DNA of 64,000 nucleotides, from assembly GCA_947623455.1 (NCBI GenBank), contig OX392532.1:26820792-26884791 (forward strand). The letters run 5' to 3'. The DNA is from Mimachlamys varia. Lineage: Eukaryota; Mollusca; Bivalvia; Pectinida; Pectinidae. The position numbers were made by a program, and so were the translations under genes. This document shows, piece after piece, positions 12,700 to 26,500 of this stretch. The notes under the pieces are model-generated. The model was not told the DNA's origin and did no database searches. It was given only the letters and a program-made list of their open reading frames with translations. How positions within the stretch are numbered: position 1 is the stretch's first letter; each line of letters starts with the position of its first letter.

Positions 12700-13555
12700 A
12701 TAATATAAAAATTGAACCAAATACTATACAGACGGTTCTAAAAACCCGGATAACAACAGAGTAGGATTAGGTATTTACTGTAAAGAAGACAATATAGAAC
12801 TTTCCATGAGAATAACAGATAACTGCTCAGTATATACAAGCGAATGAATAGCTATAGGTCTAGCGCTCAGAATTATAGACATACAGAAACCTGCAGCTAG
12901 AGCTGTAATATAAACTGACAGTATAGATCTCTCGTCTATCCAATCAACGAGGAAAATTACTAGAAACACAACATGAATTCCATCCTCAATTCGTTCAATA
13001 TACTAGAAAAACAAAATATAAGTAGAACATTTGAACACATACCGGCCCACGTAGAAATCCCGGGCAACGATAAAGCAGACCTATTGGCCAAAAATGCTTT
13101 TAAATTGGACACTATAGAGGGAGAATACTCCTTAATTAATAAATCGATAGACACTAAATGGTTCAAAACATGGAAAGAAACAGACATCAACAACGACCTT
13201 AGAAAGATCATGCAAATTCCTACTCTAGCCAAAATTATATAACTACAGTAAACGCGAGGATGTTGTAATAACTGGACTCAGACTGGGTAAAACTAAACTG
13301 AAAAGCAACATCAGCACTATGATACGCGCAATATCTCCGGAATGTACTCATTGTTACATCGATGAAAATAGATCATGTTTTCCTTTCATGTAATAGGCAT
13401 AATACGACCAGGGCCAAATTGACGGAAGAATTACAAAAAACCAAATTCAATTTAACTCCATACATCAATTATTAGCTTGTAAGGAATCAGAGAGGTTAAT
13501 ACATCGGTTAATTATCAAATACCTAAAAGAAATTGATTGTTTAGACAAAATATAA
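12700..13555 (+). pseudogene. Decayed non-LTR retrotransposon 3' end: RNase H domain
   Basis: This is the C-terminal end of a LINE ORF2. The RNase H active-site residues are readable: Asp in YTDGSK (codon 12731), Glu in YTSE (12842) and Asp in TDS (12917), then, after a frame change, HIPAHVEIPGNDKADLLAK (from about 13036), which carries the conserved His and the final Asp. In-frame stops at 12845 and 12911 and at least one frameshift show that it is dead. A Cys-pair segment (PECTHC) follows near 13339, and the frame ends LKEIDCLDKI with a stop at 13553-13555, the kind of C-terminus seen in I-type LINEs. No intact RT was found upstream, so the element is 5'-truncated. Confidence 0.75.
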
Positions 13556-14080
13556 ACAGAATATTGCTTCAACGATGAAAACGTCGTATTCTCCATCCGT
13601 GCGACTGTTCAGGCATCGACAGTAGTAAAAAGGAAATAACCCCTAAATCTGAATCAGACAGTTAATCAATATATTCAAAAACTTTTAAATATTAACATTT
13701 CTGTTTTCAACATAAATAACAAGCTCTCGGATATTACAACTACTAAATGCGAATACAATTTTAATAAGAAACACTCAAAAATGAAAAAAAAAGCAACTGA
13801 ACTAACTGAACCTAAGCATTAAAGGGAGACAACTCCCAAAACGAATGACTCGTAGCTACGCGATTAATACAAACTCAATCGTAGGTAGTTTACACTCTGC
13901 AGGACGGGACGAGTCACTCGTAATAAATAAACAAGGGAGGGTGAGGGGTAAAAAGAACAGAGAAATCAACACAAACACATAATCACTCAGCATCTGGAGC
14001 AACAACGCGATACACGTATATCCCAAGTCCGTTCATAAACAAAACATCAAATCATAACAGTATTTTAAGATAAATGATGG
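13556..14080 (+). other. Probable LINE 3' UTR and spacer before the satellite
   Basis: The stretch follows the stop of the LINE frame. It carries AAGGGAGACAACTCCC near 13822, a word related to the AAGGGAGATAACTC motif common in molluscan repeats, and short inverted GACTCGT / ACGAGTC words (13846-13922). The satellite core begins directly after it, at about 14085. That it is a 3' UTR is inference from position. Confidence 0.4.
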
Positions 14081-14285
14081 ACGGCTGCAACGTCTTTGTT
14101 CTGACCTCAGGCGGGGAGTTCCGCTCAATAGAACTGTCTCCCATCCCACAATCGTCCATGATAACTATCAAAATTTATGAAAAACAATTAACCAAAAACA
14201 ATACAAAAACCATCGAAAACAACTAACAGAATACAACATGAATTCAATTATTAAAGCCGTAGAATACAACTACCAAATAACCAAA

Positions 14286-14385
14286 TAATGGAGGGTCCCC
14301 CTCCCCCATCGGCGTGACTTAAGTTAAGTTGACGCGGGTATGAGGGGATGTCCTTGAGTGTATCGGGACCCTCCAAAAGTTAGGA
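14286..14385. repeat. First H1 hairpin module of the satellite
   Basis: The outer arms are TGGAGGGTCC and GGGACCCTCCA. Inside, CCTCCCCCAT can pair with ATGAGGGGATG, and GGCGTGACTTAA with GTTAAGTTGACGC, so almost the whole ~95 nt folds back on itself. This first copy has GGTCCCCCTCC where later copies read GGTCCTCCTCC. Confidence 0.8.
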
Positions 14386-14395
14386 AAGGAACTAT

Positions 14396-14458
14396 CGGGA
14401 TAATTAGATCTAATAATAAAATATAGATCTGGTTATCCGTCACAGTATATATGACGCG
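14396..14458. repeat. Satellite module H2: GGATAA..AGATCT / AGATCT..TTATCC
   Basis: An inverted repeat of GGGATAATTAGATCTA against TATAGATCTGGTTATCC surrounds an A/T spacer. It contains two AGATCT palindromes. In one subtype a further short inverted repeat follows (GTCA..TGAC, 14438-14455); in the other this is replaced by AACTCAGTATATATGCCCCG. Confidence 0.8.
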
Positions 14459-14513
14459 GTTCTAATAAAAGAAAAAACAAAAATTAATAAAATTTTGAAA
14501 TGTAGTGAGGAAA

Positions 14514-14590
14514 AAGGATAACTGCAACGTTCCGACCTCAGGCGGGGAGTTCCGCTCAATAGAACTGTCTCCCACCCCACAGTTATCCGG
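14514..14590. repeat. Satellite core module H3: GGATAACTG..CAGTTATCC
   Basis: Outer arms GGATAACTG and CAGTTATCC enclose a second inverted repeat, GGGGAGTTC against GAACTGTCTCC, around the loop CGCTCAATA. This copy lacks the GTCTTT found in most others (TGCAACGTCTTTGTTCC). A third core form carries TACCGATCGATAGATCTG in place of the inner stem. The core recurs throughout the array and, diverged, at 38321-38358. Confidence 0.85.
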
Positions 14591-17500
14591 AAACCTATCT
14601 ACCAAAGTAAAACACCAACAACAAAAAATTAACCACCTTAAAACAGATAATGACACTATCCCAATTATTAAAACCGTATAATACAACTGATCTAAAACAC
14701 CAAAATGGAGGGTCCTCCTCCCCCATCGACGTGACTTAAATTAAGTTGACGTGGGTATGAGGGGATGTCCTTGAGTGTTTCGGGACCCTCCAAAAGTTAG
14801 GTAGGGAACTATGGGGATAATTAGATCTAATAATAATATATAGATCTGGTTATCCAACTCAGTATATATGCCCCGTTTTAATAAAAGAATAAATAAATTA
14901 AAACTATAGACTCCAGAAACTCAATATTTAACGAAAGATAAAAGAATAACTGCAACGTCTTTGTTCCGACCTCAGGCGGGGAGTTCCGCTCAATAGAACT
15001 GTCTCCCACCCCACAGTTATCCGATAACTCATTAATCAAATTAAAATCAACAAATCCCATTTTTTAATATCAAATGATCTAGGAAGGATCTCTGAAACGT
15101 CTTTGTTCTGACCTCAGGCGGGGAGTTACCGATCGATAGATCTGTCTCCTATCCCACAGTTATCCGGAATTGATCAGGCGATTAAAACAAAGTTAAAATA
15201 AACAATTAAATACCAAAAGTCTATTAAAGATAAAATTCATAACAGACAAAACCCAGAATACGTTAACTATATAATTATCAAACCAGATAATAAAATTAAT
15301 TTCCATTTATTAAGCCGTAGAATTAAACTGTTTTAAACATAACCAATTGGAGGGTCCTCCTCCCCCATCGGCGTGACTTAAGTTAAGTTGACGCGGGTAT
15401 GAGGGGATGTCCTTGAGTGTATCGGGACCCTCCAAAAGTTAGGTAGGGAACTATCGGGATAATTAGATCTAATAATAAAATATAGATCTGGTTATCCGTC
15501 ACAGTATATATGACGCGGTTCTAATAAAAGAAAAAACAAAAATTAATAAAATTTTGAAATGTAGTGAGGAAAAAGGATAACTGCAACGTTCCGACCTCAG
15601 GCGGGGAGTTCCGCTCAATAGAACTGTCTCCCACCCCACAGTTATCCGGAAACCTATCTACCAAAGTAAAACACCAACAACAAGAAATTAACCACCTAAA
15701 AACAGATAATGACACTATCCCAATTATTAAAACCGTATAATACAACTGATCTAAAACACCAAAATTGAGGGTCCTCCTCCCCCATCGACGTGACTTAAAT
15801 TAAGTTGACGTGGGTATGAGGGGATGTCCTTGAGTGTTTCGGGACCCTCCAAAAGTTAGGTAGGGAACTATGGGGATAATTAGATCTAATAATAATATAT
15901 AGATCTGGTTATCCAACTCAGTATATATGCTCCGTTTTAATAAAGAATAAATAAATTAAAACTATAGACTCCAGAAACTCAATATTTAACGAAAGATAAA
16001 AGAATAACTGCAACGTCTTTGTTCCGACCTCAGGCGGGGAGTTCCGCTCAATAGAACTGTCTCCCACCCCACAGTTATCCGATAACTCATTAATCAAATT
16101 AAAATCAACAAATCCCATTTTTTGATATCAAATGATCTAGGAAGGATCTCTGAAACGTCTTTGTTCTGACCTCAGGCGGGGAGTTACCGATCGATAGATC
16201 TGTCTCCTATCCCACAGTTATCCGGAATTGATCAGGCGATTAAAACAAAGTTAAAATAAACAATTAAATACCAAAAGTCTATTAAAGATAAAATTCATAA
16301 CAGACAAAACCCAGAATACGTTAACTATATAATTATCAAACCAGATAATAAAATTAATTTCCATTTATTAAGCCGTAGAATTAAACTGTTTTAAACATAA
16401 CCAATTGGAGGGTCCTCCTCCCCCATCGGCGTGACTTAAGTTAAGTTGACGCGGGTATGAGGGGATGTCCTTGAGTGTATCGGGACCCTCCAAAAGTTAG
16501 GTAGGGAACTATCGGGATAATTAGATCTAATAATAAAATATAGATCTGGTTATCCGTCACAGTATATATGACGCGGTTCTAATAAAAGAAAAAACAAAAA
16601 ATTAAAATTTTGAAATGTAGTGAGGAAAAAGGATAACTGCAACGTCTTTGTTCCGACCTCAGGCGGGGAGTTCCGCTCAATAGAACTGTCTCCCACCCCA
16701 CAGTTATCCGGAAACCTATCTACCAAAGTGAAACACCAACAACAAGAAATTAACCACCTAAAAACAGATAATGACACTATCCCAATTATTAAAACCGTAT
16801 AATACAACTGATCTAAAACACCAAAATGGAGGGTCCTCCTCCCCCATCGACGTGACTTAAATTAAGTTGACGTGGGTATGAGGGGATGTCCTTGAGTGTT
16901 TCGGGACCCTCCAAAAGTTAGGTAGGGAACTATGGGGATAATTAGATCTAGTAATAATATATAGATCTGGTTATCCAACTCAGTATATATGCCCCGTTTT
17001 AATGAAAGAATAAATAAATTAAAACTATAGACTCCAGAAACTCAATATTTAACGAAAGATAAAAGAATAACTGCAACGTCTTTGTTCCGACCTCAGGCGG
17101 GGAGTTCCGCTCAATAGAACTGTCTCCCACCCCACAGTTATCCGATAACTCATTAATCAAATTAAAATCAACAAATCCCATTTTTTAATATCAAATGATC
17201 TAGGAAGGATCTCTGAAACGTCTTTGTTCTGACCTCAGGCGGGGAGTTACCGATCGATAGATCTGTCTCCTATCCCACAGTTATCCGGAATTGATCAGGC
17301 GATTAAAACAAAGTTAAAATAAACAATTAAATACCAAAAGTCTATTAAAGATAAAATTCATAACAGACAAAACCCAGAATACGTTAACTATATAATTATC
17401 AAACCAGATAATAAAATTAATTTCCATTTATTAAGCCGTAGAATGAAACTGTTTTAAACATAACCAATTGGAGGGTCCTCCTCCCCCATCGGCGTGACTT

Positions 17501-20500
17501 AAGTTAAGTTGACGCGGGTATGAGGGGATGTCCTTGAGTGTATCGGGACCCTCCAAAAGTTAGGTAGGGAACTATCGGGATAATTAGATCTAATAATAAA
17601 ATATAGATCTGGTTATCCGTCACAGTATATATGACGCGGTTCTAATAAAAGAAAAAACAAAAATTTAAAATTTTGAAATGTAGTGAGGAAAAAGGATAAC
17701 TGCAACGTCTTTGTTCCGACCTCAGGCGGGGAGTTCCGCTCAATAGAACTGTCTCCCACCCCACAGTTATACGATAACTCATTAATCAAATTAAAATCAA
17801 CAAATCCCATTTTTTAATATCAAATGATCTAGGAAGGATCTCTGAAACGTCTTTGTTCTGACCTCAGGCGGGGAGTTACCGATCGATAGATCTGTCTCCT
17901 ATCCCACAGTTATCCGGAATTGATCAGGCGATTAAAACAAAGTTAAAATAAACAATTAAATACCAAAAGTCTATTAAAGATAAAATTCATAACAGACAAA
18001 ACCCAGAATACGTTAACTATATAATTATCAAACCAGATAATAAAATTAATTTCCATTTATTAAGCCGTAGAATTAAACTGTTTTAAACATAACCAATTGG
18101 AGGGTCCTCCTCCCCCATCGGCGTGACTTAAGTTAAGTTGACGCGGGTATGAGGGGATGTCCTTGAGTGTATCGGGACCCTCCAAAAGTTAGGTAGGGAA
18201 CTATCGGGATAATTAGATCTAATAATAAAATATAGATCTGGTTATCCGTCACAGTATATATGACGCGGTTCTAATAAAAGAAAAAACAAAAAATTAAAAT
18301 TTTGAAATGTAGTGAGGAAAAAGGATAACTGCAACGTCTTTGTTCCGACCTCAGGCGAGGAGTTACCGATCGATAGATCTGTCTCCTATCCCACAGTTAT
18401 CCGGAATTGATCAGGCGATTTAAAACAAAGTTAAAATAAACAATTAAATACCAAAAGTCTATTAAAGATAAAATTCATAACAGACAAAACCCAGAATACG
18501 TTAACTATATAATTATCAAACCAGATAATAAAATTAATTTCCATTTATTAAGCCGTAGAATTAAACTGTTTTAAACATAACCAATTGGAGGGTCCTCCTC
18601 CCCAATCGGCGTGACTTAAATTAAGTTGACGTGGGTATGAGGGGATGTCCTTGAGTGTTTCGGGACCCTCCAAAAGTTAGGTAGGGAACTATGGGGATAA
18701 TTAGATCTAATAATAATATATAGATCTGGTTATCCAACTCAGTATATATGCCCCGTTTTAATAAAAGAATAAATAAATTAAAACTATAGACTCCAGAAAC
18801 TCAATATTTAACGAAAGATAAAAGAATAACTGCAACGTCTTTGTTCCGACCTCAGGCGGGGAGTTCCGCTCAATAGAACTGTCTCCCACCCCACAGTTAT
18901 CCGATAACTCATTAATCAAATTAAAATCAACAAATCCCATTTTTTAATATCAAATGATCTAGGAAGGATCTCTGAAACGTCTTTGTTCTGACCTCAGGCG
19001 GGGAGTTACCGATCGATAGATCTGTCTCCTATCCCACAGTTATCCGGAATTGATCAGGCGATTAAAACAAAGTTAAAATAAACAATTAAATACCAAAAGT
19101 CTATTAAAGATAAAATTCATAACAGACAAAACCCAGAATACGTTAACTATATAATTATCAAACCAGATAATAAAATTAATTTCCATTTATTAAGCCGTAG
19201 AATTAAACTGTTTTAAACATAACCAATTGGAGGGTCCTCCTCCCCCATCGGCGTGACTTAAGTTAAGTTGACACGGGTATGAGGGGATGTCCTTGAGTGT
19301 ATCGGGACCCTCCAAAAGTTAGGTAGGGAACTATCGGGATAATTAGATCTAATAATAAAATATAGATCTGGTTATCCGTCACAGTATATATGACGCGGTT
19401 CTAATAAAAGAAAAAACAAAAAATTAAAATTTTGAAATGTAGTGAGGAAAAAGGATAACTGCAACGTCTTTGTTCCGACCTCAGGCGGGGAGTTCCGCTC
19501 AATAGAACTGTCTCCCACCCCACAGTTATACGATAACTCATTAATCAAATTAAAATCAACAAATCCCATTTTTTAATATCAAATGATCTAGGAAGGATCT
19601 CTGAAACGTCTTTGTTCTGACCTCAGGCGGGGAGTTACCGATCGATAGATCTGTCTCCTATCCCACAGTTATCCGGAATTGATCAGGCGATTAAAACAAA
19701 GTTAAAATAAACAATTAAATACCAAAAGTCTATTAAAGATAAAATTCATAACAGACAAAACCCAGAATACGTTAACTATATAATTATCAAACCAGATAAT
19801 AAAATTAATTTCCATTTATTAAGCCGTAGAATTAAACTGTTTTAAACATAACCAATTGGAGGGTCCTCCTCCCCCATCGGCGTGACTTAAGTTAAGTTGA
19901 CGCGGGTATGAGGGGATGTCCTTGAGTGTATCGGGACCCTCCAAAAGTTAGGTAGGGAACTATCGGGATAATTAGATCTAATAATAAAATATAGATCTGG
20001 TTATCCGTCACAGTATATATGACGCGGTTCTAATAAAAGAAAAAACAAAAAATTAAAATTTTGAAATGTAGTGAGGAAAAAGGATAACTGCAACGTCTTT
20101 GTTCCGACCTCAGGCGGGGAGTTCCGCTCAATAGAACTGTCTCCCACCCCACAGTTATCCGGAAACCTATCTACCAAAGTAAAACACCAACAACAAGAAA
20201 TTAACCACCTAAAAACAAATAATGACACTATCCCAATTATTAAAACCGTATAATACAACTGATCTAAAACACCAAAATTGAGGGTCCTCCTCCCCCATCG
20301 ACGTGACTTAAATTAAGTTGACGTGGGTATGAGGGGATGTCCTTGAGTGTTTCGGGACCCTCCAAAAGTAAGGTAGGGAACTATGGGGATAATTAGATCT
20401 AATAATAATATATAGATCTGGTTATCCAACTCAGTATATATGCCCCGTTTTAATAAAGAATAAATAAATTAAAACTATAGACTCCAGAAACTCAATATTT

Positions 20501-23500
20501 AACGAAAGATAAAAGAATAACTGCAACGTCTTTGTTCCGACCTCAGGCGGGGAGTTCCGCTCAATAGAACTGTCTCCCACCCCACAGTTATCCGATAACT
20601 CATTAATCAAATTAAAATCAACAAATCCCATTTTTTAATATCAAATGATCTAGGAAGGATCTCTGAAACGTCTTTGTTCTGACCTCAGGCGGGGAGTTAC
20701 CGATCGATAGATCTGTCTCCTATCCCACAGTTATCCGGAATTGATCAGGCGATTAAAACAAAGTTAAAATAAACAATTAAATACCAAAAGTCTATTAAAG
20801 ATAAAATTCATAACAGACAAAACCCAGAATACGTTAACTATATAATTATCAAACCAGATAATAAAATTAATTTCCATTTATTAAGCCGTAGAATTAAACT
20901 GTTTTAAACATAACCAATTGGAGGGTCCTCCTCCCCAATCGGCGTGACTTAAGTTAAGTTGACGTGGGTATGAGGGGATGTCCTTGAGTGTTTCGGGACC
21001 CTCCAAAAGTAAGGTAGGGAACTATGGGGATAATTAGATCTAATAATAATATATAGATCTGGTTATCCAACTCAGTATATATGCCCCGTTTTAATAAAGA
21101 ATAAATAAATTAAAACTATAGACTCCAGAAACTCAATATTTAACGAAAGATAAAAGAATAACTGCAACGTCTTTGTTCCGACCTCAGGCGGGGAGTTCCG
21201 CTCAATAGAACTGTCTCCCACCCCACAGTTATCCGATAACTCATTAATCAAATTAAAATCAACAAATCCCATTTTTTAATATCAAATGATCTAGGAAGGA
21301 TCTCTAAAACGTCTTTGTTCTGACCTCAGGAGGGGAGTTACCAATCGATAGATCTGTCTCCTATCCCACAGTTATCCGGAATTGATCAGGCGATTAAAAC
21401 AAAGTTAAAATAAACAATTAAATACCAAAAGTCTATTAAAGATAAAATTCATAACAGACAAAACCCAGAATACGTTAACTATATAATTATCAAACCAGAT
21501 AATACAATTATTTTCCATTTATTAAGCCGTAGAATTAAACTGTTTTAAACATAACCAATTGGAGGGTCCTCCTCCCCCATCGGCGTGACTTAAGTTAAGT
21601 TGACGCGGGTATGAGGGGATGTCCTTGAGTGTATCGGGACCCTCCAAAAGTTAGGTAGGGAACTATCGGGATAATTAGATCTAATAATAAAATATAGATC
21701 TGGTTATCCGTCACAGTATATATGACGCGGTTCTAATAAAAGAAAAAACAAAAATTTAAAATTTTGAAATGTAGTGAGGAAAAAGGATAACTGCAACGTC
21801 TTTGTTCCGACCTCAGGCGGGGAGTTCCGCTCAATAGGACTGTCTCCCACCCCACAGTTATCCGGAAACCTATCTACCAAAGTAAAACACCAACAATAAA
21901 AAATTAACCACCTAAAAACAGATAATGACACTATCCCAATTATTAAAACCGTATAATACAACTGATCTAAAACACCAAAATTGAGGGTCCTCCTCCCCCA
22001 TCGACGTGACTTAAATTAAGTTGACGTGGGTATGAGGGGATGTCCTTGAGTGTTTCGGGACCCTCCAAAAGTTAGGTAGGGAACTATGGGGATAATTAGA
22101 TCTAATAATAATATATAGATCTGGTTATCCAACTCAGTATACATTTTATATGCCCCGTTTTAATAAAAGAATAAATAAATTAAAACTATAGACTCCAGAA
22201 ACTCAATATTTTACGAAAGATAATAGAATAACTGCAACGTCTTTGTTCCGACCTCAGGCGGGGAGTTCCGCTCAATAGAACTGTCTCCCACCCCACAGTT
22301 ATCCGGAAACCTATCTACCAAAGTAAAACACCAACAACAAGAAATTAACCACCTAAAAACAGATAATGACACTATCCCAATTATTAAAACCGTATAATAC
22401 AACTGATCTAAAACACCAAAATGGAGGGTCCTCCTCCCCCATCGACGTGACTTAAATTAAGTTGACGTGGGTATGAGGGGATGTCCTTGAGTGTTTCGGG
22501 ACCCTCCAAAAGTTAGGTAGGGAACTATGGGGATAATTAGATCTAGTAATAATATATAGATCTGGTTATCCAACTCAGTATATATGCCCCGTTTTAATAA
22601 AAGAATAAATAAATTAAAACTATAGACTCCAGAAACTCAATATTTAACGAAAGATAAAAGAATAACTGCAACGTCTTTGTTCCGACCTCAGGCGGGGAGT
22701 TCCGCTCAATAGAACTGTCTCCCACCCCACAGTTATACGATAACTCATTAATCAAATTAAAATCAACAAATCCCATTTTTTAATATCAAATGATCTAGGA
22801 AGGATCTCTGAAACGTCTTTGTTCTGACCTCAGGCGGGGAGTTACCGATCGATAGATCTGTCTCCTATCCCACAGTTATCCGGAATTGATCAGGCGATTA
22901 AAACAAAGTTAAAATAAACAATTAAATACCAAAAGTCTATTAAAGATAAAATTCATAACAGACAAAACCCAGAATACGTTAACTATATAATTATCAAACC
23001 AGATAATAAAATTAATTTCCATTTATTAAGCCGTAGAATTAAACTGTTTTAAACATAACCAATTGGAGGGTCCTCCTCCCCCATCGGCGTGACTTAAGTT
23101 AAGTTGACGCGGGTATGAGGGGATGTCCTTGAGTGTATCGGGACCCTCCAAAAGTTAGGTAGGGAACTATCGGGATAATTAGATCTAATAATAAAATATA
23201 GATCTGGTTATCCGTCACAGTATATATGACGCGGTTCTAATAAAAGAAAAAACAAAAAATTAAAATTTTGAAATGTAGTGAGGAAAAAGGATAACTGCAA
23301 CGTCTTTGTTCCGACCTCAGGCGGGGAGTTCCGCTCAATAGAACTGTCTCCCACCCCACAGTTATCCGGAAACCTACTTATTGTATCTACCAAAGTAAAA
23401 CACCAACAACAAGAAATTAACCACCTAAAAACAAATAATGACACTATCCCAAATTATTAAAACCGTATAATACAACTGATCTAAAACACCAAAATTGAGG

Positions 23501-26500
23501 GTCCTCCTCCCCCATCGACGTGACTTAAATTAAGTTGACGTGGGTATGAGGGGATGTCCTTGAGTGTTTCGGGACCCTCCAAAAGTAAGGTAGGGAACTA
23601 TGGGGATAATTAGATCTAATAATAATATATAGATCTGGTTATCCAACTCAGTATATATGCCACGTTTTAATAAAGAATAAATAAATTAAAACTATAGACT
23701 CCAGAAACTCAATATTTAACGAAAGATAAAAGAATAACTGCAACGTCTTTGTTCCGACCTCAGGCGGGGAGTTCCGCTCAATAGAACTGTCTCCCACCCC
23801 ACAGTTATCCGATAACTCATTAATCAAATTAAAATCAACAAATCCCATTTTTTAATATCAAATGATCTAGGAAGGATCTCTGAAACGTCTTTGTTCTGAC
23901 CTCAGGCGGGGAGTTACCGATCGATAGATCTGTCTCCTATCCCACAGTTATCCGGAATTGATCAGGCGATTAAAACAAAGTTAAAATAAACAATTAAATA
24001 CCAAAAGTCTATTAAAGATAAAATTCATAACAGACAAAACCCAGAATACGTTAACTATATAATTATCAAACCAGATAATAAAATTAATTTCCATTTATTA
24101 AGCCGTAAAATTAAACTGTTTTAAACATAACTAATTGGAGGGTCCTCCTCCCCCATCGGCGTGACTTAAGTTAAGTTGACGCGGGTATGAGGGGATGTCC
24201 TTGAGTGTATCGGGACCCTCCAAAAGTTAGGTAGGGAACTATCGGGATAATTAGATCTAATAATAAAATATAGATCTGGTTATCCGTCACAGTATATATG
24301 ACGCGGTTCTAATAAAAGAAAAAACAAAAAATTAAAATTTTGAAATGTAGTGAGGAAAAAGGATAACTGCAACGTCTTTGTTCCGACCTCAGGCGGGAAG
24401 TTCCGCTCAATAGAACTGTCTCCCACCCCACAGTTATCCGGAAACCTATCTACCAAAGTAAAACACCAACAACAAGAAATTAACCACCTAAAAACAAATA
24501 ATGACACTATCCCAAATTATTAAAACCGTATAATACAACTGATCTAAAACACCAAAATTGAGGGTCCTCCTCCCCCATCGACGTGACTTAAATTAAGTTG
24601 ACGTGGGTATGAGGGGATGTCCTTGAGTGTTTCGGGACCCTCCAAAAGTAAGGTAGGGAACTATGGGGATAATTAGATCTAATAATAATATATAGATCTG
24701 GTTATCCAACTCAGTATATATGCCCCGTTTTAATAAAGAATAAATAAATTAAAACTATAGACTCCAGAAACTCAATATTTAACGAAAGATAAAAGAATAA
24801 CTGCAACGTCTTTGTTCCGACCTCAGGCGGGGAGTTCCGCTCAATAGAACTGTCTCCCACCCCACAGTTATCCGATAACTCATTTATCAAATTAAAATCA
24901 ACAAATCCCATTTTTTAATATCAAATGATCTAGGAAGGATCTCTGAAACGTCTTTGTTCTGACCTCAGGCGGGGAGTTACCGATCGATAGATCTGTCTCC
25001 TATCCCACAGTTATCCGGAATTGATCAGGCGATTAAAACAAAGTTAAAATAAACAATTAAATACCAAAAGTCTATTAAAGATAAAATTCATAACAGACAA
25101 AACCCAGAATACGTTAACTATATAATTATCAAACCAGATAATAAAATTAATTTCCATTTATTAAGCCGTAGAATTAAACTGTTTTAAACATAACCAATTG
25201 GAGGGTCCTCCTCCCCCATCGGCGTGACTTAAGTTAAGTTGACGCGGGTATGAGGGGATGTCCTTGAGTGTATCGGGACCCTCCAAAAGTTAGGTAGGGA
25301 ACTATCGGGATAATTAGATCTAATAATAAAATATAGATCTGGTTATCCGTCGCAGTATATATGACGCGGTTCTAATAAAAGAAAAAACAAAAAATTAAAA
25401 TTTTGAAATGTAGTGAGGAAAAAGGATAACTGCAACGTCTTTGTTCCGACCTCAGGCGAGGAGTTACCGATCGATAGATCTGTCTCCTATCCCACAGTTA
25501 TCCGGAATTGATCAGGCGATTTAAAACAAAGTTAAAATAAACAATTAAATACCAAAAGTCTATTAAAGATAAAATTCATAACAGACAAAACCCAGAATAC
25601 GTTAACTATATAATTATCAAACCAGATAATAAAATTAATTTCCATTTATTAAGCCGTAGAATTAAACTGTTTTAAACATAACCAATTGGAGGGTCCTCCT
25701 CCCCAATCGGCGTGACTTAAATTAAGTTGACGTGGGTATGAGGGGATGTCCTTGAGTGTTTCGGGACCCTCCAAAAGTTAGGTAGGGAACTATGGGGATA
25801 ATTAGATCTAATAATAATATATAGATCTGGTTATCCAACTCAGTATATACACGTATGCCCCGTTTTAATAAAAGAATAAATAAATTAAAACTATAGACTC
25901 CAGAAACTCAATATTTAACGAAAGATAAAAGAATAACTGCAACGTCTTTGTTCCGACCTCAGGCGGGGAGTTCCGCTCAATAGAACTGTCTCCCACCCCA
26001 CAGTTATCCGATAACTCATTTATCAAATTAAAATCAACAAATCCCATTTTTTAATATCAAATGATCTAGGAAGGATCTCTGAAACGTCTTTGTTCTGACC
26101 TCAGGCGGGGAGTTACCGATCGATAGATCTGTCTCCTATCCCACAGTTATCCGGAATTGATCAGGCGATTAAAACAAAGTTAAAATAAACAATTAAATAC
26201 CAAAAGTCTATTAAAGATAAAATTCATAACAGACAAAACCCAGAATACGTTAACTATATAATTATCAAACCAGATAATAAAATTAATTTCCATTTATTAA
26301 GCCGTAGAATTAAACTGTTTTAAACATAACCAATTGGAGGGTCCTCCTCCCCCATCGGCGTGACTTAAGTTAAGTTGACGCGGGTATGAGTGGATGTCCT
26401 TGAGTGTATCGGGACCCTCCAAAAGTTAGGTAGGGAACTATCGGGATAATTAGATCTAATAATAAAATATAGATCTGGTTATCCGTCACAGTATATATGA

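Noticed and set aside
14462..26047. Repeated minus-strand frames of 60-85 residues in the satellite, sharing NCGVGDSSIERNSPPEVGT
   Set aside because: They translate the conserved hairpin core. Their ends change with every small indel, composition outside the core is AT-driven, and no start context or domain is seen.
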